45,251 nt of DNA from an uncultured Tenacibaculum sp. (GTDB taxonomy: Bacteria > Bacteroidota > Bacteroidia > Flavobacteriales > Flavobacteriaceae), in the NCBI GenBank assembly GCA_947504185.1, contig CANNGJ010000023.1, positions 1 to 45,251 on the forward strand. Reading direction: 5' to 3'. Shown here in pieces: positions 17,285-25,314 of the stretch (its first letter is position 1; each line of letters starts with the position of its first letter). The notes under the pieces are model-generated. The model did not search any database, was not told where the DNA came from, and saw nothing but the letters and a program-made list of their open reading frames with translations. The translations under genes and the position numbers were made by a program.

Positions 17285-17287
17285 AAA

Positions 17288-17974
17288 CTAAGATAAAGTG
17301 AAAATAGTCAACAAAACACCTAAAAGAATCGCAGTAAATTTTTGAAAGTTGAATTTATGATTTTCTGAACCTTCAAAAAGAATGATTGTAGAAATATGAA
17401 GAAATACACCAATTATTAATGCAGTAATCTCTTGGTGATACTCGTTAAAGAAGTTTATTTTATCAGAAATAAAAACTCCTAACGGGCTCATTAATGAAAA
17501 TACTCCTAAAAACAGCACAATAGTTCTTTTGTTATAATCTGTTTTTAGTAAAAACGTTGTTAAAACAATTGCAATCGGAATTTTATGAACAATAATTGCC
17601 CATAATAAATTATCGTTTGTATGGTGTATAGGTAATCCTTCAGAAAAAGCATGAATACATAAGCTTACAAATAGTAACCATGGAAATTCTGATTTGTTAG
17701 AATGCAAATGTATATGTCCGTGTTCAGCTCCTTTAGAAAAAGATTCTAAAACTGACTGAATAATAATTCCTATTAAAATTAAAATTCCAATTTTTTTTGC
17801 ACCATGGTCATGACTATGTCCATACACTTCTGGTAATAAATGTAAAACGGTTACAGAAAGTAAATAAGCACCACTAAAGGCTAATAATAAACGAACCAAT
17901 TTATTACTTGGCTTTATAACTAAAACCAACAATGAACCTATTAAAACAGAAACTATCAATAAAATATAACTCAT
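17288..17974 (-). CDS. ZIP family metal transporter
   Basis: Inner-membrane metal importer of the ZIP family (zinc or other divalent ions), 228 residues, about eight TM helices. Seen: a His-rich loop ('YGHSHDHGAKK') after TM2 and another ('EHGHIHLHSNKSE') after TM3, the metal-binding TM4 motif 'HAFSEGLPIHH' and TM5 'HKIPIAIVL'. These give the H-x-x-x-E and H-x-x-P signature of the family. The gene overlaps the preceding methyltransferase gene by 4 bases and so is co-transcribed with it. Substrate specificity and direction are inferred from family membership only. Confidence 0.9.
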   Translation of the reverse strand: MSYILLIVSVLIGSLLVLVIKPSNKLVRLLLAFSGAYLLSVTVLHLLPEVYGHSHDHGAKKIGILILIGIIIQSVLESFSKGAEHGHIHLHSNKSEFPWLLFVSLCIHAFSEGLPIHHTNDNLLWAIIVHKIPIAIVLTTFLLKTDYNKRTIVLFLGVFSLMSPLGVFISDKINFFNEYHQEITALIIGVFLHISTIILFEGSENHKFNFQKFTAILLGVLLTIFTLS

Positions 17975-18696
17975 TCAGCAACTAAAATTAATCTATCAGA
18001 TGTATTTGCATTAAACTCATTTAAACTATAGTCTCCGAAAATATGTCTTATTTTTAATCCTGCTTTTTCAAAATACGATTGCATTTTATCTAAAGTTAAA
18101 AACTTAACCTGTTCGGTATAAGAATGTTTTTTATTATCAGCTACAAAAGAAATATGTTTTAAGATAAAACCATCTTTAATTTCTCTTTTTATGTGAAATT
18201 CAATTTCATCAATAGTTTTAACCTCTTCTTTTATTAAAGAGTTTTTTACTTTTTCAACATTTAAAAAGTCCATAACAAAAACACCGTTTGGTTTTAATCC
18301 ATTTTTAATACTTTTTAAAATGGTAATATCTTCATTGTCATCATCAAAATAACCAAAGCTAGTAAAGAGGTTAAAAATAGCATCATACTTGTTTTGTATA
18401 GGGTTACGCATATCCCAAACTTCAAAATCAAGCGATTCGTTCTCAAATTTTTTAGCGTAATCAATACTGTTTTTGCTTAAATCTCCACCAGTAACTTTAT
18501 AGCCTAAAGAATTTAAATAGACTGAATGACGTCCTTTTCCACAAGGTAAATCTGCAATATGGCTTGATTCAGGTAAATTTAAAAACGACGTAATATTTCG
18601 CATAAAAAACTGCGCATCTTCGTCATTTCTATGTTTATATAAAATATGATAGTAAGATGTATCGAACCAAGAAGTAAACCAATCTGTTGTTTTCAT
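17971..18696 (-). CDS. Class I SAM-dependent methyltransferase
   Basis: 241 residues, methyltransferase type 11/25 fold. Seen: 'WFTSWFDTSYYHILYKHRND' at the N-terminus, SAM motif I 'IADLPCGKGRHSVYLNSLG', acidic residue in 'VTGGDLS', motif II 'DAIFNLFTSFGYFDD' and 'GLKPNGVFVMDFLN'. This set resembles a widespread family of small-molecule methyltransferases of unknown substrate. It is the first gene of a two-gene operon with the ZIP transporter (4-base overlap). A -7 box TATTTTTG lies 14 bases before the ATG. Confidence 0.88.
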   Translation of the reverse strand: MKTTDWFTSWFDTSYYHILYKHRNDEDAQFFMRNITSFLNLPESSHIADLPCGKGRHSVYLNSLGYKVTGGDLSKNSIDYAKKFENESLDFEVWDMRNPIQNKYDAIFNLFTSFGYFDDDNEDITILKSIKNGLKPNGVFVMDFLNVEKVKNSLIKEEVKTIDEIEFHIKREIKDGFILKHISFVADNKKHSYTEQVKFLTLDKMQSYFEKAGLKIRHIFGDYSLNEFNANTSDRLILVAE

Positions 18697-18710
18697 AACT
18701 ATAAGGTCTG

Positions 18711-18718
18711 CAAAAATA
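18711..18718 (-). promoter_or_regulatory. -7 promoter box of methyltransferase-ZIP operon
   Basis: Minus strand TATTTTTG, exact TAnnTTTG match, 14 bases before the ATG at 18696. Confidence 0.6.
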
Positions 18719-18780
18719 AGGAAATCTTACGTTTTTTATATTGAAAGAAGAAAAGATTCACTTCAACACAAAATTAGCTG

Positions 18781-18788
18781 TACTTTTG
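18781..18788 (+). promoter_or_regulatory. -7 promoter box of THUMP methyltransferase gene
   Basis: TACTTTTG, exact TAnnTTTG match, 21 bases before the ATG at 18810. Confidence 0.65.
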
Positions 18789-18809
18789 CAGTGAAATTTT
18801 ACATTTATA

Positions 18810-19982
18810 ATGGAGAGAGATTTTAAAATGACTGCTATAACTATGGCAGGTTTAGAAGAGGTTTTAGCAGATGAGCTAAGAAAATTAGGAGCGCAAAACG
18901 TTAAAGAAGGAATACGAAATGTTTCTTTTAAAGGAGACAAAGGTTTTATGTACAAAGCAAATATTGCGTTGCGTACAGCGATTCGTGTGTTAAAGCCAAT
19001 TAAGACAAGTAAAGTTTTTGATGAGGAAGATTTATACGAAGCTATTCAGCGTATTAAATGGGAACGCTATTTAGATGTTGAAGGAACTTTTGCTATTGGT
19101 GCAGTTGTGAATTCTAAAAACTTTACAACAAACTCTCATTATATCAGTTTAAAATCGAAGGATGCCATTGCTGATTATTTTATGCATAAGTATAAAAAGC
19201 GTCCGAATGTAGATTTAAAATATCCAGATGTAAAAATCCATATTCATATTCATAAAGAATGGTTAACGATTTCGTTAGATTCTTCTGGAGATTCTTTGCA
19301 TAAAAGAGGATATAGGAGTGCAACCAATATCGCACCAATTAACGAAGTACTAGCTGCTGGTTTGGTAATGCTTTCTGGTTATAAAGGTGAAGAGAATTTT
19401 ATCGACCCAATGTGTGGATCGGGTACTATTTTAATTGAAGCAGCAATGATTGCTAATAATATACCAGCCAATATTAACCGTAAGCATTTTGCTTTTGAAA
19501 ATTGGAAAGATTATGATGAAGATTTGTACTTCGTAATTCAAGATGCTTTATTAAAAAAGATTACGAGTTCTCATTTTAAAATTATGGGATTTGATAAAGC
19601 GCCATCTGCAGTTAAAAAGGCACAACAGAATATTATCAATGCGAATTTAGAAGAGTTTATAGGTGTACATCACGTAAATTTTTTTAATTCGAAAAAAGAA
19701 GTATTTGGTAAAACAACTATTTTATTCAATCCGCCTTACGGAGAACGTTTAAATATTAATGTTGAAGAGTTTTACAGAAAAATAGGAGATACTTTAAAGC
19801 ATAACTACGAAAATTCTACTGCTTGGTTAATTACTTCTGACATACAAGCTTTAAAACACGTAGGATTGCGAACTTCGAAAAGAGTACCACTTAAAAATGC
19901 CGATTTAGATTGTCGTTTTGTAAAGTACGAACTATACGAAGGAAGTAAGAAGATGAAAAAACAAATAGATACTGAAGAATAA
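18810..19982 (+). CDS. THUMP-domain RNA methyltransferase (RlmL-like)
   Basis: 390 residues. N-terminal ferredoxin-like/THUMP domain (about 1-160, 'AITMAGLEEVLADELRKLGA', 'VKIHIHIHKEWLTISLDSSG') then a Rossmann methyltransferase with 'FIDPMCGSGTILIEAAMIA' (SAM binding) and the base-methylation motif 'LFNPPYGERL'. This is the architecture of the N-terminal half of E. coli RlmKL, which makes m2G in 23S rRNA; the free-standing version is common in Bacteroidetes and Firmicutes (YpsC-like). rRNA as substrate is inferred. It is transcribed divergently from the methyltransferase-ZIP operon and ends at a strong hairpin terminator. Confidence 0.9.
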   Translation: MERDFKMTAITMAGLEEVLADELRKLGAQNVKEGIRNVSFKGDKGFMYKANIALRTAIRVLKPIKTSKVFDEEDLYEAIQRIKWERYLDVEGTFAIGAVVNSKNFTTNSHYISLKSKDAIADYFMHKYKKRPNVDLKYPDVKIHIHIHKEWLTISLDSSGDSLHKRGYRSATNIAPINEVLAAGLVMLSGYKGEENFIDPMCGSGTILIEAAMIANNIPANINRKHFAFENWKDYDEDLYFVIQDALLKKITSSHFKIMGFDKAPSAVKKAQQNIINANLEEFIGVHHVNFFNSKKEVFGKTTILFNPPYGERLNINVEEFYRKIGDTLKHNYENSTAWLITSDIQALKHVGLRTSKRVPLKNADLDCRFVKYELYEGSKKMKKQIDTEE

Positions 19983-20014
19983 AAAAATCCGCTGAAATTT
20001 TCAGCGGATTTTTT
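19983..20014 (+). terminator. Rho-independent terminator of THUMP methyltransferase gene
   Basis: Arms AATCCGCTGAAA / TTTCAGCGGATT with nearly no loop bases, T6 after it. Starts at the stop codon. Confidence 0.88.
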
Positions 20015-20030
20015 GGTTTAGAAAATAATG

Positions 20031-20096
20031 AACTTCGCTAACTAGTTTAAGAATATGAATCCGTTTTAATGATTTATATTCAACGTTAGCGAAGTT
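20031..20096. repeat. 66-bp imperfect inverted repeat (MITE/REP-like)
   Basis: The outer arms are a perfect 12-bp inverted repeat, AACTTCGCTAAC (20031-20042) and GTTAGCGAAGTT (20085-20096). The complementarity continues inward (GAATATGAATC against GATTTATATTC) with two small bulges, leaving a 9-base loop at 20062-20070. It has no T-run and sits between two ordinary terminators in a convergent intergenic region. I see no second copy in this window. Confidence 0.6.
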
Positions 20097-20140
20097 ATTT
20101 AAAAAAGAGTTAAGAATTAAACCAAATATAGAGGTAAACA

Positions 20141-20172
20141 AAAAACTCGCAATATTCATTGCGAGCTTTTTG
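20141..20172 (-). terminator. Rho-independent terminator of pentapeptide-repeat gene
   Basis: Arms CTCGCAAT / ATTGCGAG, loop ATTC, flanked by A-run on the left and T-run on the right, so it can act on both strands; position just past the stop at 20193 favours the minus-strand gene. Confidence 0.82.
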
Positions 20173-20192
20173 TTATATGTGTTAAGGTGTAA

Positions 20193-20966
20193 TTATTTTT
20201 TACTCTTCAATAAATACTTGCTAAAGCTTCTACCGTTTATTTTAGTGTATTTAGAATCGATGTCATAAGCAACTTCCATATTAGTAATATCAAACTTACC
20301 TGATACTTTAGTATATTTTATATTTAGATCTTCTTCAAACTTTACATTTCTAAAAGATACCCCGTCGTTAAATTCTGAGTATTTAAAAATAGCACTTTCA
20401 TTAAAAACTGAGTTTTCGAAACTTACAAATTGTTTGAATTCAGCATATTTAAAAGTAGCAGGTTCGTCGAAAAAAGTGTTTTCGAAAGTAATATCTCTAT
20501 CAAACTTAGCGTATTTAAAGGTAGAGTCGTTGTTAAATTTCGTGTTAGAGAAATCTGTATTTCTTTCAAAATCAGAATACTTAAACATTGCTTTTTGTTC
20601 AAAAACACAATCTTTAAAAGTTACAGAATCCTCAAAATTTGCAATAAAAGTATAACCGCTTTGTTCGTGAGGTATATATGCTAATACATCATCATTAAAA
20701 GTACAATTTACAAAAGATACTCTATTAGTAATTTGTTTTTCTATAGTGTTAGACCCTCCATTGTTCCACCATTTTTTTCTTTTTGGTAGCTTAGGTAAAG
20801 CTTCATCCATAAAAGTAAAATCTAAAACTCCGTTAATAGTAGCGTTAGAAATGTTTACTGCTTTTCCGTTTTTTACATCTCTAATAATATCTGAAGCATC
20901 AACAGTTTTTTGAGCGAAACTTGTTAAGCAAAATAAAAATGCGACAATTGTAATTATATTTTTCAT
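20193..20966 (-). CDS. Secreted pentapeptide-repeat-like protein
   Basis: 257 residues, signal peptide MKNIITIVAFLFCLTSFAQ. After a lead 'VDASDIIRDVKNGKAVNISN' come repeated aromatic-rich strands: four successive 22-residue units that begin FKYSDF, FKYAKF, FKYAEF and FKYSEF, each followed by a '(T/S)F-(E/S/R)-N' strand. This is the spacing of a right-handed quadrilateral beta-helix (pentapeptide repeat), with F at the central position in place of the common L. Expected location: periplasm or cell surface. Function unknown; such helices act as protein-protein scaffolds. The upstream region has a TGTCAC-N17-TGTC pair that resembles one in front of the lipocalin gene at 42647. Confidence 0.82.
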   Translation of the reverse strand: MKNIITIVAFLFCLTSFAQKTVDASDIIRDVKNGKAVNISNATINGVLDFTFMDEALPKLPKRKKWWNNGGSNTIEKQITNRVSFVNCTFNDDVLAYIPHEQSGYTFIANFEDSVTFKDCVFEQKAMFKYSDFERNTDFSNTKFNNDSTFKYAKFDRDITFENTFFDEPATFKYAEFKQFVSFENSVFNESAIFKYSEFNDGVSFRNVKFEEDLNIKYTKVSGKFDITNMEVAYDIDSKYTKINGRSFSKYLLKSKK

Positions 20967-21035
20967 TGTTTGTGGTTTTAAGTTCTATTTAATAGACAAC
21001 AGTTAAAACTCTTTTGTGACACTTTTATATACAAA

Positions 21036-21063
21036 AACAGCATTTAGTTGCCTAAATGCTGTT
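21036..21063 (-). terminator. Hairpin terminator of HU gene
   Basis: Perfect 12-bp arms AACAGCATTTAG / CTAAATGCTGTT with a 4-base loop, 23 bases past the hup stop. The following T-run on the minus strand (TTTTGT) is short. Confidence 0.75.
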
Positions 21064-21086
21064 TTAAATATGTTTCTAAAGAAGTC

Positions 21087-21359
21087 TTAGTTTACTGAAT
21101 CAGCTAAGCCAGCTCCAGCTTTAAACTTAACTACGTTTTTAGCAGCGATTTGAATTTCTTTACCAGTTTGAGGGTTTCTACCAGTTCTAGCAGCTCTCTC
21201 AGAAACAGACCAAGTTCCCCATCCAACTAATGCAACTTTGTTACCTGACTTTAAAGATTTTGTTACGTTAGAAGTTAAAGAATCTAATGCAGCTTTTGCA
21301 GAAGCTTTAGAAATTCCTGCGTCAGCAGCCATTGCATCGATTAAATCTGATTTGTTCAT
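21087..21359 (-). CDS. hup: HU family DNA-binding protein
   Basis: 90-residue histone-like protein. Seen: N-terminal helix '[20 protein letters not shown]', '[21 protein letters not shown]' and the DNA-binding arm '[20 protein letters not shown]', ending '[11 protein letters not shown]'. It binds and bends DNA as a dimer and compacts the nucleoid. The gene has its own promoter (-7 box TATATTTG at 21412-21419, about 50-base leader) and hairpin terminator. The start is unambiguous. Confidence 0.97.
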   Translation of the reverse strand: MNKSDLIDAMAADAGISKASAKAALDSLTSNVTKSLKSGNKVALVGWGTWSVSERAARTGRNPQTGKEIQIAAKNVVKFKAGAGLADSVN

Positions 21360-21411
21360 AATTTTAATAAGTTTTAAAAATTAATTAATGTTTTATTGCT
21401 TAATAGCTCAA

Positions 21412-21419
21412 CAAATATA
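21412..21419 (-). promoter_or_regulatory. -7 promoter box of HU gene
   Basis: Minus strand TATATTTG, exact TAnnTTTG match, 52 bases upstream of the ATG at 21359. The remaining bases up to fmt (21420-21544) show no other clear element. Confidence 0.6.
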
Positions 21420-21544
21420 GACGGAATACGGGATTGTGCAAGTTTTGAAGCAAAAAAACAAGGGATTTGTTAATAAATATAGTCGAATTGTTAATAACCA
21501 TAGTTGTTTTTAACTAAAAACACTAAAACCCCATGGATAAAGGG

Positions 21545-22489
21545 CTACAGCGCTTTTGCATTTTTATCGAATTGAAAACCGTTTAATAAACTTTGAGCAT
21601 CCATTAATTTTTTACCAGAAATTTTAATTCTCTTAATAAGAAGGAATCCATCTTTAGTAGCAATTTTTAACTCTTTTTTTGAAGTAATAACAGTTCCGTT
21701 TTCAAATTCATGAGCCTCATGTTCTTTTGCTACTTCGTATAACTTAGCTGAAATTTCTTCCTCTCCGTTTAGTATAGTAGTCCAAGCAGCAGGATAAGGG
21801 TTTAATCCACGGATATGATTGTAAATATCATCAAGTGGCTTAGACCAGTTTATTTTACAGTTATGAGGATATAGTTTAGGTGCTGATTTTTCTTCTAGTT
21901 CTGGTTGCTTAGTAGTTGTTACTTCACCTTCAGCAATTAAATCTATTGTCTGAGCTACTAAATTAGCTCCTAAATACATTAACTTTTCATGTAACTCACC
22001 AACGATTTCATCATCTTTAATAGTAACTCCTTTTTGAAGTATGATTTCTCCGGTATCAATTTTATCATCAATAAAGAAAGTGGTAACTCCTGTTTTAGTT
22101 TCTCCATTTATAATAGCCCAGTTTATTGGAGCTGCTCCACGGTATTCTGGTAATAAAGAAGCGTGTAAATTAAAGGTACCGTATTTTGGCATTGCCCAAA
22201 CTGCTTTAGGTAGCATTCTAAAGGCAACAACTATTTGCAAGTTAGCATTCCAATTTTTTAAATCTTCTTGAAATTCTTCATTTTTTAAATTTTTTGGTTG
22301 AAGAATTGGTAGGTTTTGAGAAAGCGCATATTTTTTTACAGCTGATTGATTAATCTTACGACCTCTACCTGCAGGTTTATCAACTGCAGTAATTACACCA
22401 ACAACATTATAATCATTTTCAACAAGGTGTTTTAAAATGGTAACAGCAAAATCTGGAGTTCCCATAAAAACGATACGTAAATCTTTCAT
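21545..22489 (-). CDS. fmt: Methionyl-tRNA formyltransferase
   Basis: Formylates initiator Met-tRNA with 10-formyl-THF. 314 residues. Seen: 'RIVFMGTPDFAVTILKHL', 'TAVDKPAGRGRKIN', the catalytic segment 'FNLHASLLPEYRGAAPINWAI' (Asn, His) and 'GVTTFFIDDKIDTGEIIL' with the catalytic Asp, then the C-terminal OB-like domain. Last gene of the AAA ATPase-recQ-fmt operon; it starts 3 bases after recQ. No def gene is adjacent, unlike in many other phyla. Confidence 0.97.
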   Translation of the reverse strand: MKDLRIVFMGTPDFAVTILKHLVENDYNVVGVITAVDKPAGRGRKINQSAVKKYALSQNLPILQPKNLKNEEFQEDLKNWNANLQIVVAFRMLPKAVWAMPKYGTFNLHASLLPEYRGAAPINWAIINGETKTGVTTFFIDDKIDTGEIILQKGVTIKDDEIVGELHEKLMYLGANLVAQTIDLIAEGEVTTTKQPELEEKSAPKLYPHNCKINWSKPLDDIYNHIRGLNPYPAAWTTILNGEEEISAKLYEVAKEHEAHEFENGTVITSKKELKIATKDGFLLIKRIKISGKKLMDAQSLLNGFQFDKNAKAL

Positions 22490-22492
22490 CTG

Positions 22493-24376
22493 TTATAAAG
22501 AGTATTTGTTTTTGTTTATAGTTATTTTTTCTTCTGATAACAATTCTCGCAAAAGTATTAAAATATTGGCTTCTGTTTGGTTTAGATGTGCACAGATTTC
22601 TTGAACTGTTAATGGCTTGTTGTCTTTTAATAATGTTGTAATGGTTAAAGGATTTATTGATTCTGAGCTTTTTCTCTGTAAGCAAACATCACAAATACCA
22701 CATTCTTCAGTTTTACTTTCTCCAAAATAGTGGAGTAGTTGTATACTTCTACAAAGCGTATCGTTTTTAATAAAATTGATCAAAGATGTGTTTTTATCCT
22801 TTTTTTGATTGAGATATAGTTCAATATTTTTTGAAATTCTATTAATGGTTTTGTCATCTTCTCTTGGATGTAAGAAAAATAATTCAGCATTATTTGAATT
22901 TTGATTATACTCAATAAAATCAATTTTCTGTAATCTTTCTAGTTCTTTAATAACTGCCCATGAAGTTATTCCTGTTTTTTTTGCAATATAAAACTCATCA
23001 ATCTTTACTAAGTTTTCAAAAACACCACCATATAAGCGTAAAAGTATTTGTATAAAGTTTTTTGATGTTGGATGTTGTTGCGTGTAATTTAAAACCTGTT
23101 TACTAGATACTTTAAATTGTATAGTTGATTTTTGATTGTAGTTATTGTTTAATTCAATAATACCGTTACTATTTAATATCTGTAAAGAGTTATAGGTTTT
23201 GTTAGGTATGAAATTGTATTTATTGCAAAACTCTAAAAAGTTAAAGCTAAATGCTTCTTCTAAAAATTCTCCTTTAGCTATCTGAAATTGTTGATATAGT
23301 TTTTGATGTACAGTTTTTATTTCACTAATAGTAGGTAAGGATTTCTCTAATAGCTCTTTGCTAAGTTTTATATCACTTTCGTTAGTTAAAACAACCGAAA
23401 ATGCTTTTTTACCATCACGTCCGCCACGACCAGCTTCTTGAATATAATTTTCTATAGAAGATGGAAGATTTAAATGAATAACAACTTTAACATTGGTTTT
23501 ATCAATCCCCATACCAAAAGCATTAGTTGCAACAATAATGGGAGTCTTCTCACTCATCCAATTGTCAAAAGAAAGTTGTTTTTCGATAGCCGATAAGCCA
23601 CCGTGGTAAAAACTACTTTTAAACCCGTTGGCGTTTAAATAACTGCTAATCTCTTTGGTTTTATTTCTAGAGTTTACATAAACAATAGCTGGTGCTTTTG
23701 TCTTTGTGAAAATCTGTTTAAGTTTATTGAGTTTGTCTTCAGTTTTAAAAATTTGATAAGCTAAATTTTCGCGATAAAAAGATTTCTTAAAAACAACGGG
23801 GTTCTCTAATTCTAAAGAATTAGTAATTGAATCAATTACCTTTGGAGTAGCAGTAGCTGTTAAAGCAATTAAATTTACGTTTGGATGTAATTCCTTTAAA
23901 ATTGAAATGTTTTGATAAGAAGGTCTAAAATCATGCCCCCATTCAGAGATACAATGCGCTTCATCAATAGCAATTAAATTTACGTTTAGTTGTTTAACCT
24001 TTTCTTGAATAAAACGAGATTGTAATCGCTCAGGAGATAAGTAAAGAAATTTGGTTTTTCCAAAACGAATATTATCAAACAGTGTAATAATTTCATCTTG
24101 TGAACTGCCAGAAGGAATTACAGTAGCTTTAATTCCTTTTTCTTTTAAACTAGTAACCTGATCTTGCATTAAAGCAATTAAAGGAGAAATAACAATGCAA
24201 ACTCCTTCTTTGACTAAAGCAGGAATTTGAAAACAAATTGATTTACCACCACCTGTAGGTAATAAGGCAATTGTATTATTGCCTTCTATTACCGAAGTTA
24301 TTATTTCTTGTTGAGGATTTCTAAAAGAATCAAATCCCCAATAATGCTTTAATATTTGTAGTGGTTTATCATACAT
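22493..24376 (-). CDS. recQ: ATP-dependent DNA helicase RecQ (short form)
   Basis: RecQ-family 3'-5' helicase, 627 residues. Seen: motif 0/I 'FDSFRNPQQEII' and 'LLPTGGGKSICFQIP' (Walker A at 41-46), 'VISPLIALMQDQV', motif II with aromatic loop 'DEAHCISEWGHDFRPSY', 'LTATAT', motif V/VI 'GMGIDKTNV' and 'YIQEAGRGGRDG', then a zinc-binding region with four Cys (CRS and CGICDVC near residues 550-575) and a winged-helix C-terminus. No HRDC domain is evident, so this is the shorter of the two RecQ types usual in Bacteroidetes. Middle gene of a tight three-gene operon. Confidence 0.94.
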   Translation of the reverse strand: MYDKPLQILKHYWGFDSFRNPQQEIITSVIEGNNTIALLPTGGGKSICFQIPALVKEGVCIVISPLIALMQDQVTSLKEKGIKATVIPSGSSQDEIITLFDNIRFGKTKFLYLSPERLQSRFIQEKVKQLNVNLIAIDEAHCISEWGHDFRPSYQNISILKELHPNVNLIALTATATPKVIDSITNSLELENPVVFKKSFYRENLAYQIFKTEDKLNKLKQIFTKTKAPAIVYVNSRNKTKEISSYLNANGFKSSFYHGGLSAIEKQLSFDNWMSEKTPIIVATNAFGMGIDKTNVKVVIHLNLPSSIENYIQEAGRGGRDGKKAFSVVLTNESDIKLSKELLEKSLPTISEIKTVHQKLYQQFQIAKGEFLEEAFSFNFLEFCNKYNFIPNKTYNSLQILNSNGIIELNNNYNQKSTIQFKVSSKQVLNYTQQHPTSKNFIQILLRLYGGVFENLVKIDEFYIAKKTGITSWAVIKELERLQKIDFIEYNQNSNNAELFFLHPREDDKTINRISKNIELYLNQKKDKNTSLINFIKNDTLCRSIQLLHYFGESKTEECGICDVCLQRKSSESINPLTITTLLKDNKPLTVQEICAHLNQTEANILILLRELLSEEKITINKNKYSL

Positions 24377-24379
24377 CGT

Positions 24380-24910
24380 TTATAACGAGTGTAAAATAAA
24401 GTCGCAGCGTTCTTTTACGGTTCCAAACGGAACATCGATAATTTCGTATCCTATTTCTTCGTAAGCATCCTTTAAAAAGGTATCAATTTTTACAGCTTGT
24501 TCAAAAGTTTCATAACGTTCGTTGTCTGATCTATATATTTTCTTCCAAGGAGCACACATAAATACTTTAGTATAATTGTATTTTTTACTCTTTTCTTTAT
24601 AAACAGGAGGGTACTCATTGCCTAAATAATTCATATACGCGTGTACATCGGGAATTCCTCTGTCAAAGAAAATAACTTCAGCATTACTTTTTTCAGCAGC
24701 TAAATATTGTTGCTCACGACCTTCTAAAAGCATTTGACTGAACAATAATGGTTGTTCTAAGAACAATTGATCTATTCCTTCTTTTTGAGCTTTAAGAGTT
24801 ACTTCTCTTGATATTTCGGGCATACATTCGTAACCACGTTTTATGAATTCTCGTAATATTGAAGACTTCCCTGTACCAGGACCACCTATTAAAACTATTT
24901 TCTGTTGCAT
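24380..24910 (-). CDS. AAA_28-type P-loop ATPase/kinase
   Basis: 176 residues of the AAA_28 (NadR-like/Ttd14) P-loop family. Seen: Walker A 'LIGGPGTGKSSILREFIKRG' (residues 7-26), 'CMPEISREVTLKAQKEG', Walker B-like 'EVIFFDRGIPDVHAYMN', 'APWKKIYRSDNERYETFEQA' (lid arginines) and a C-terminal 'YEIIDVPFGTVKERCDFI'. Related proteins phosphorylate nucleosides or bind lipids/GTP in eukaryotes; the substrate here is unknown. First gene of the operon with recQ and fmt (3-base gaps). A -7 box TATTTTTG lies 4 bases before the ATG, so the transcript should be leaderless. Confidence 0.85.
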   Translation of the reverse strand: MQQKIVLIGGPGTGKSSILREFIKRGYECMPEISREVTLKAQKEGIDQLFLEQPLLFSQMLLEGREQQYLAAEKSNAEVIFFDRGIPDVHAYMNYLGNEYPPVYKEKSKKYNYTKVFMCAPWKKIYRSDNERYETFEQAVKIDTFLKDAYEEIGYEIIDVPFGTVKERCDFILHSL

Positions 24911-24914
24911 TTGG

Positions 24915-24922
24915 CAAAAATA
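24915..24922 (-). promoter_or_regulatory. -7 promoter box of ATPase-recQ-fmt operon
   Basis: Minus strand TATTTTTG, exact TAnnTTTG match, with only CCAA between it and the start codon. Confidence 0.65.
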
Positions 24923-24954
24923 AAAGATTCAATTTATAAATGTAATAAATAGTG

Positions 24955-24962
24955 TAATTTTG
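24955..24962 (+). promoter_or_regulatory. -7 promoter box of DUF493 gene/PPIase cluster
   Basis: TAATTTTG, exact TAnnTTTG match, 67 bases before the ATG at 25030. The leader contains an inverted repeat TCATCAT (24967-24973) / ATGATGA (24989-24995) of unknown role. Confidence 0.55.
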
Positions 24963-25029
24963 TGTTTCATCATTTTTAGGTACATTTTATGATGATAATT
25001 AATCAAAAAATAGAATAATAAAAAGCAAT

Positions 25030-25311
25030 ATGTCAGATAGAGAAGCATTTTACGTAAAATTAAAAGCACAATTAGAAGATACAACCACTTTTCCTGCTAA
25101 GTATTTATATAAGTTTATTGTACCTACTGATGGAAATCAGGAAGAAGAAGTTAAAGAGTTGTTTAATGAAGGAGGTGCTGTTATTGAAACAAAAAAATCT
25201 AAAACAGGCAAATATGTTAGTTTATCAATTCAGATTACAGTTAAAAATGCTGATATAGTAATTGATTACTACAAAAAAGCGGAGGCGGTTAAAGGAATAA
25301 TCTCGTTATAA
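25030..25311 (+). CDS. DUF493 (YbeD-like) protein
   Basis: 93-residue cytoplasmic protein. 'FPAKYLYKFIVPTDGNQEEEV', 'GAVIETKKSKTGKYVSLSIQI' and 'ADIVIDYYKKAEAVKGIISL' give the small alpha/beta ACT-like fold of the DUF493/YbeD family. E. coli YbeD is tied to lipoic-acid metabolism only by gene neighbourhood; there is no such neighbour here. The gene is 3 bases upstream of the periplasmic PPIase cluster and likely shares its transcript. Confidence 0.85.
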   Translation: MSDREAFYVKLKAQLEDTTTFPAKYLYKFIVPTDGNQEEEVKELFNEGGAVIETKKSKTGKYVSLSIQITVKNADIVIDYYKKAEAVKGIISL

Positions 25312-25314
25312 AGC

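Noticed and set aside
22419..22685. Open minus-strand frame spanning the fmt/recQ junction
   Set aside because: Overlaps two well-supported genes in another frame and has low-complexity content without a recognisable domain.
24967..24995. TCATCAT...ATGATGA repeat as a fifth copy of the operator
   Set aside because: It includes TAGGTA by chance but lacks the TACCTA partner at the right distance and is downstream of the promoter box, not 23 bp upstream.
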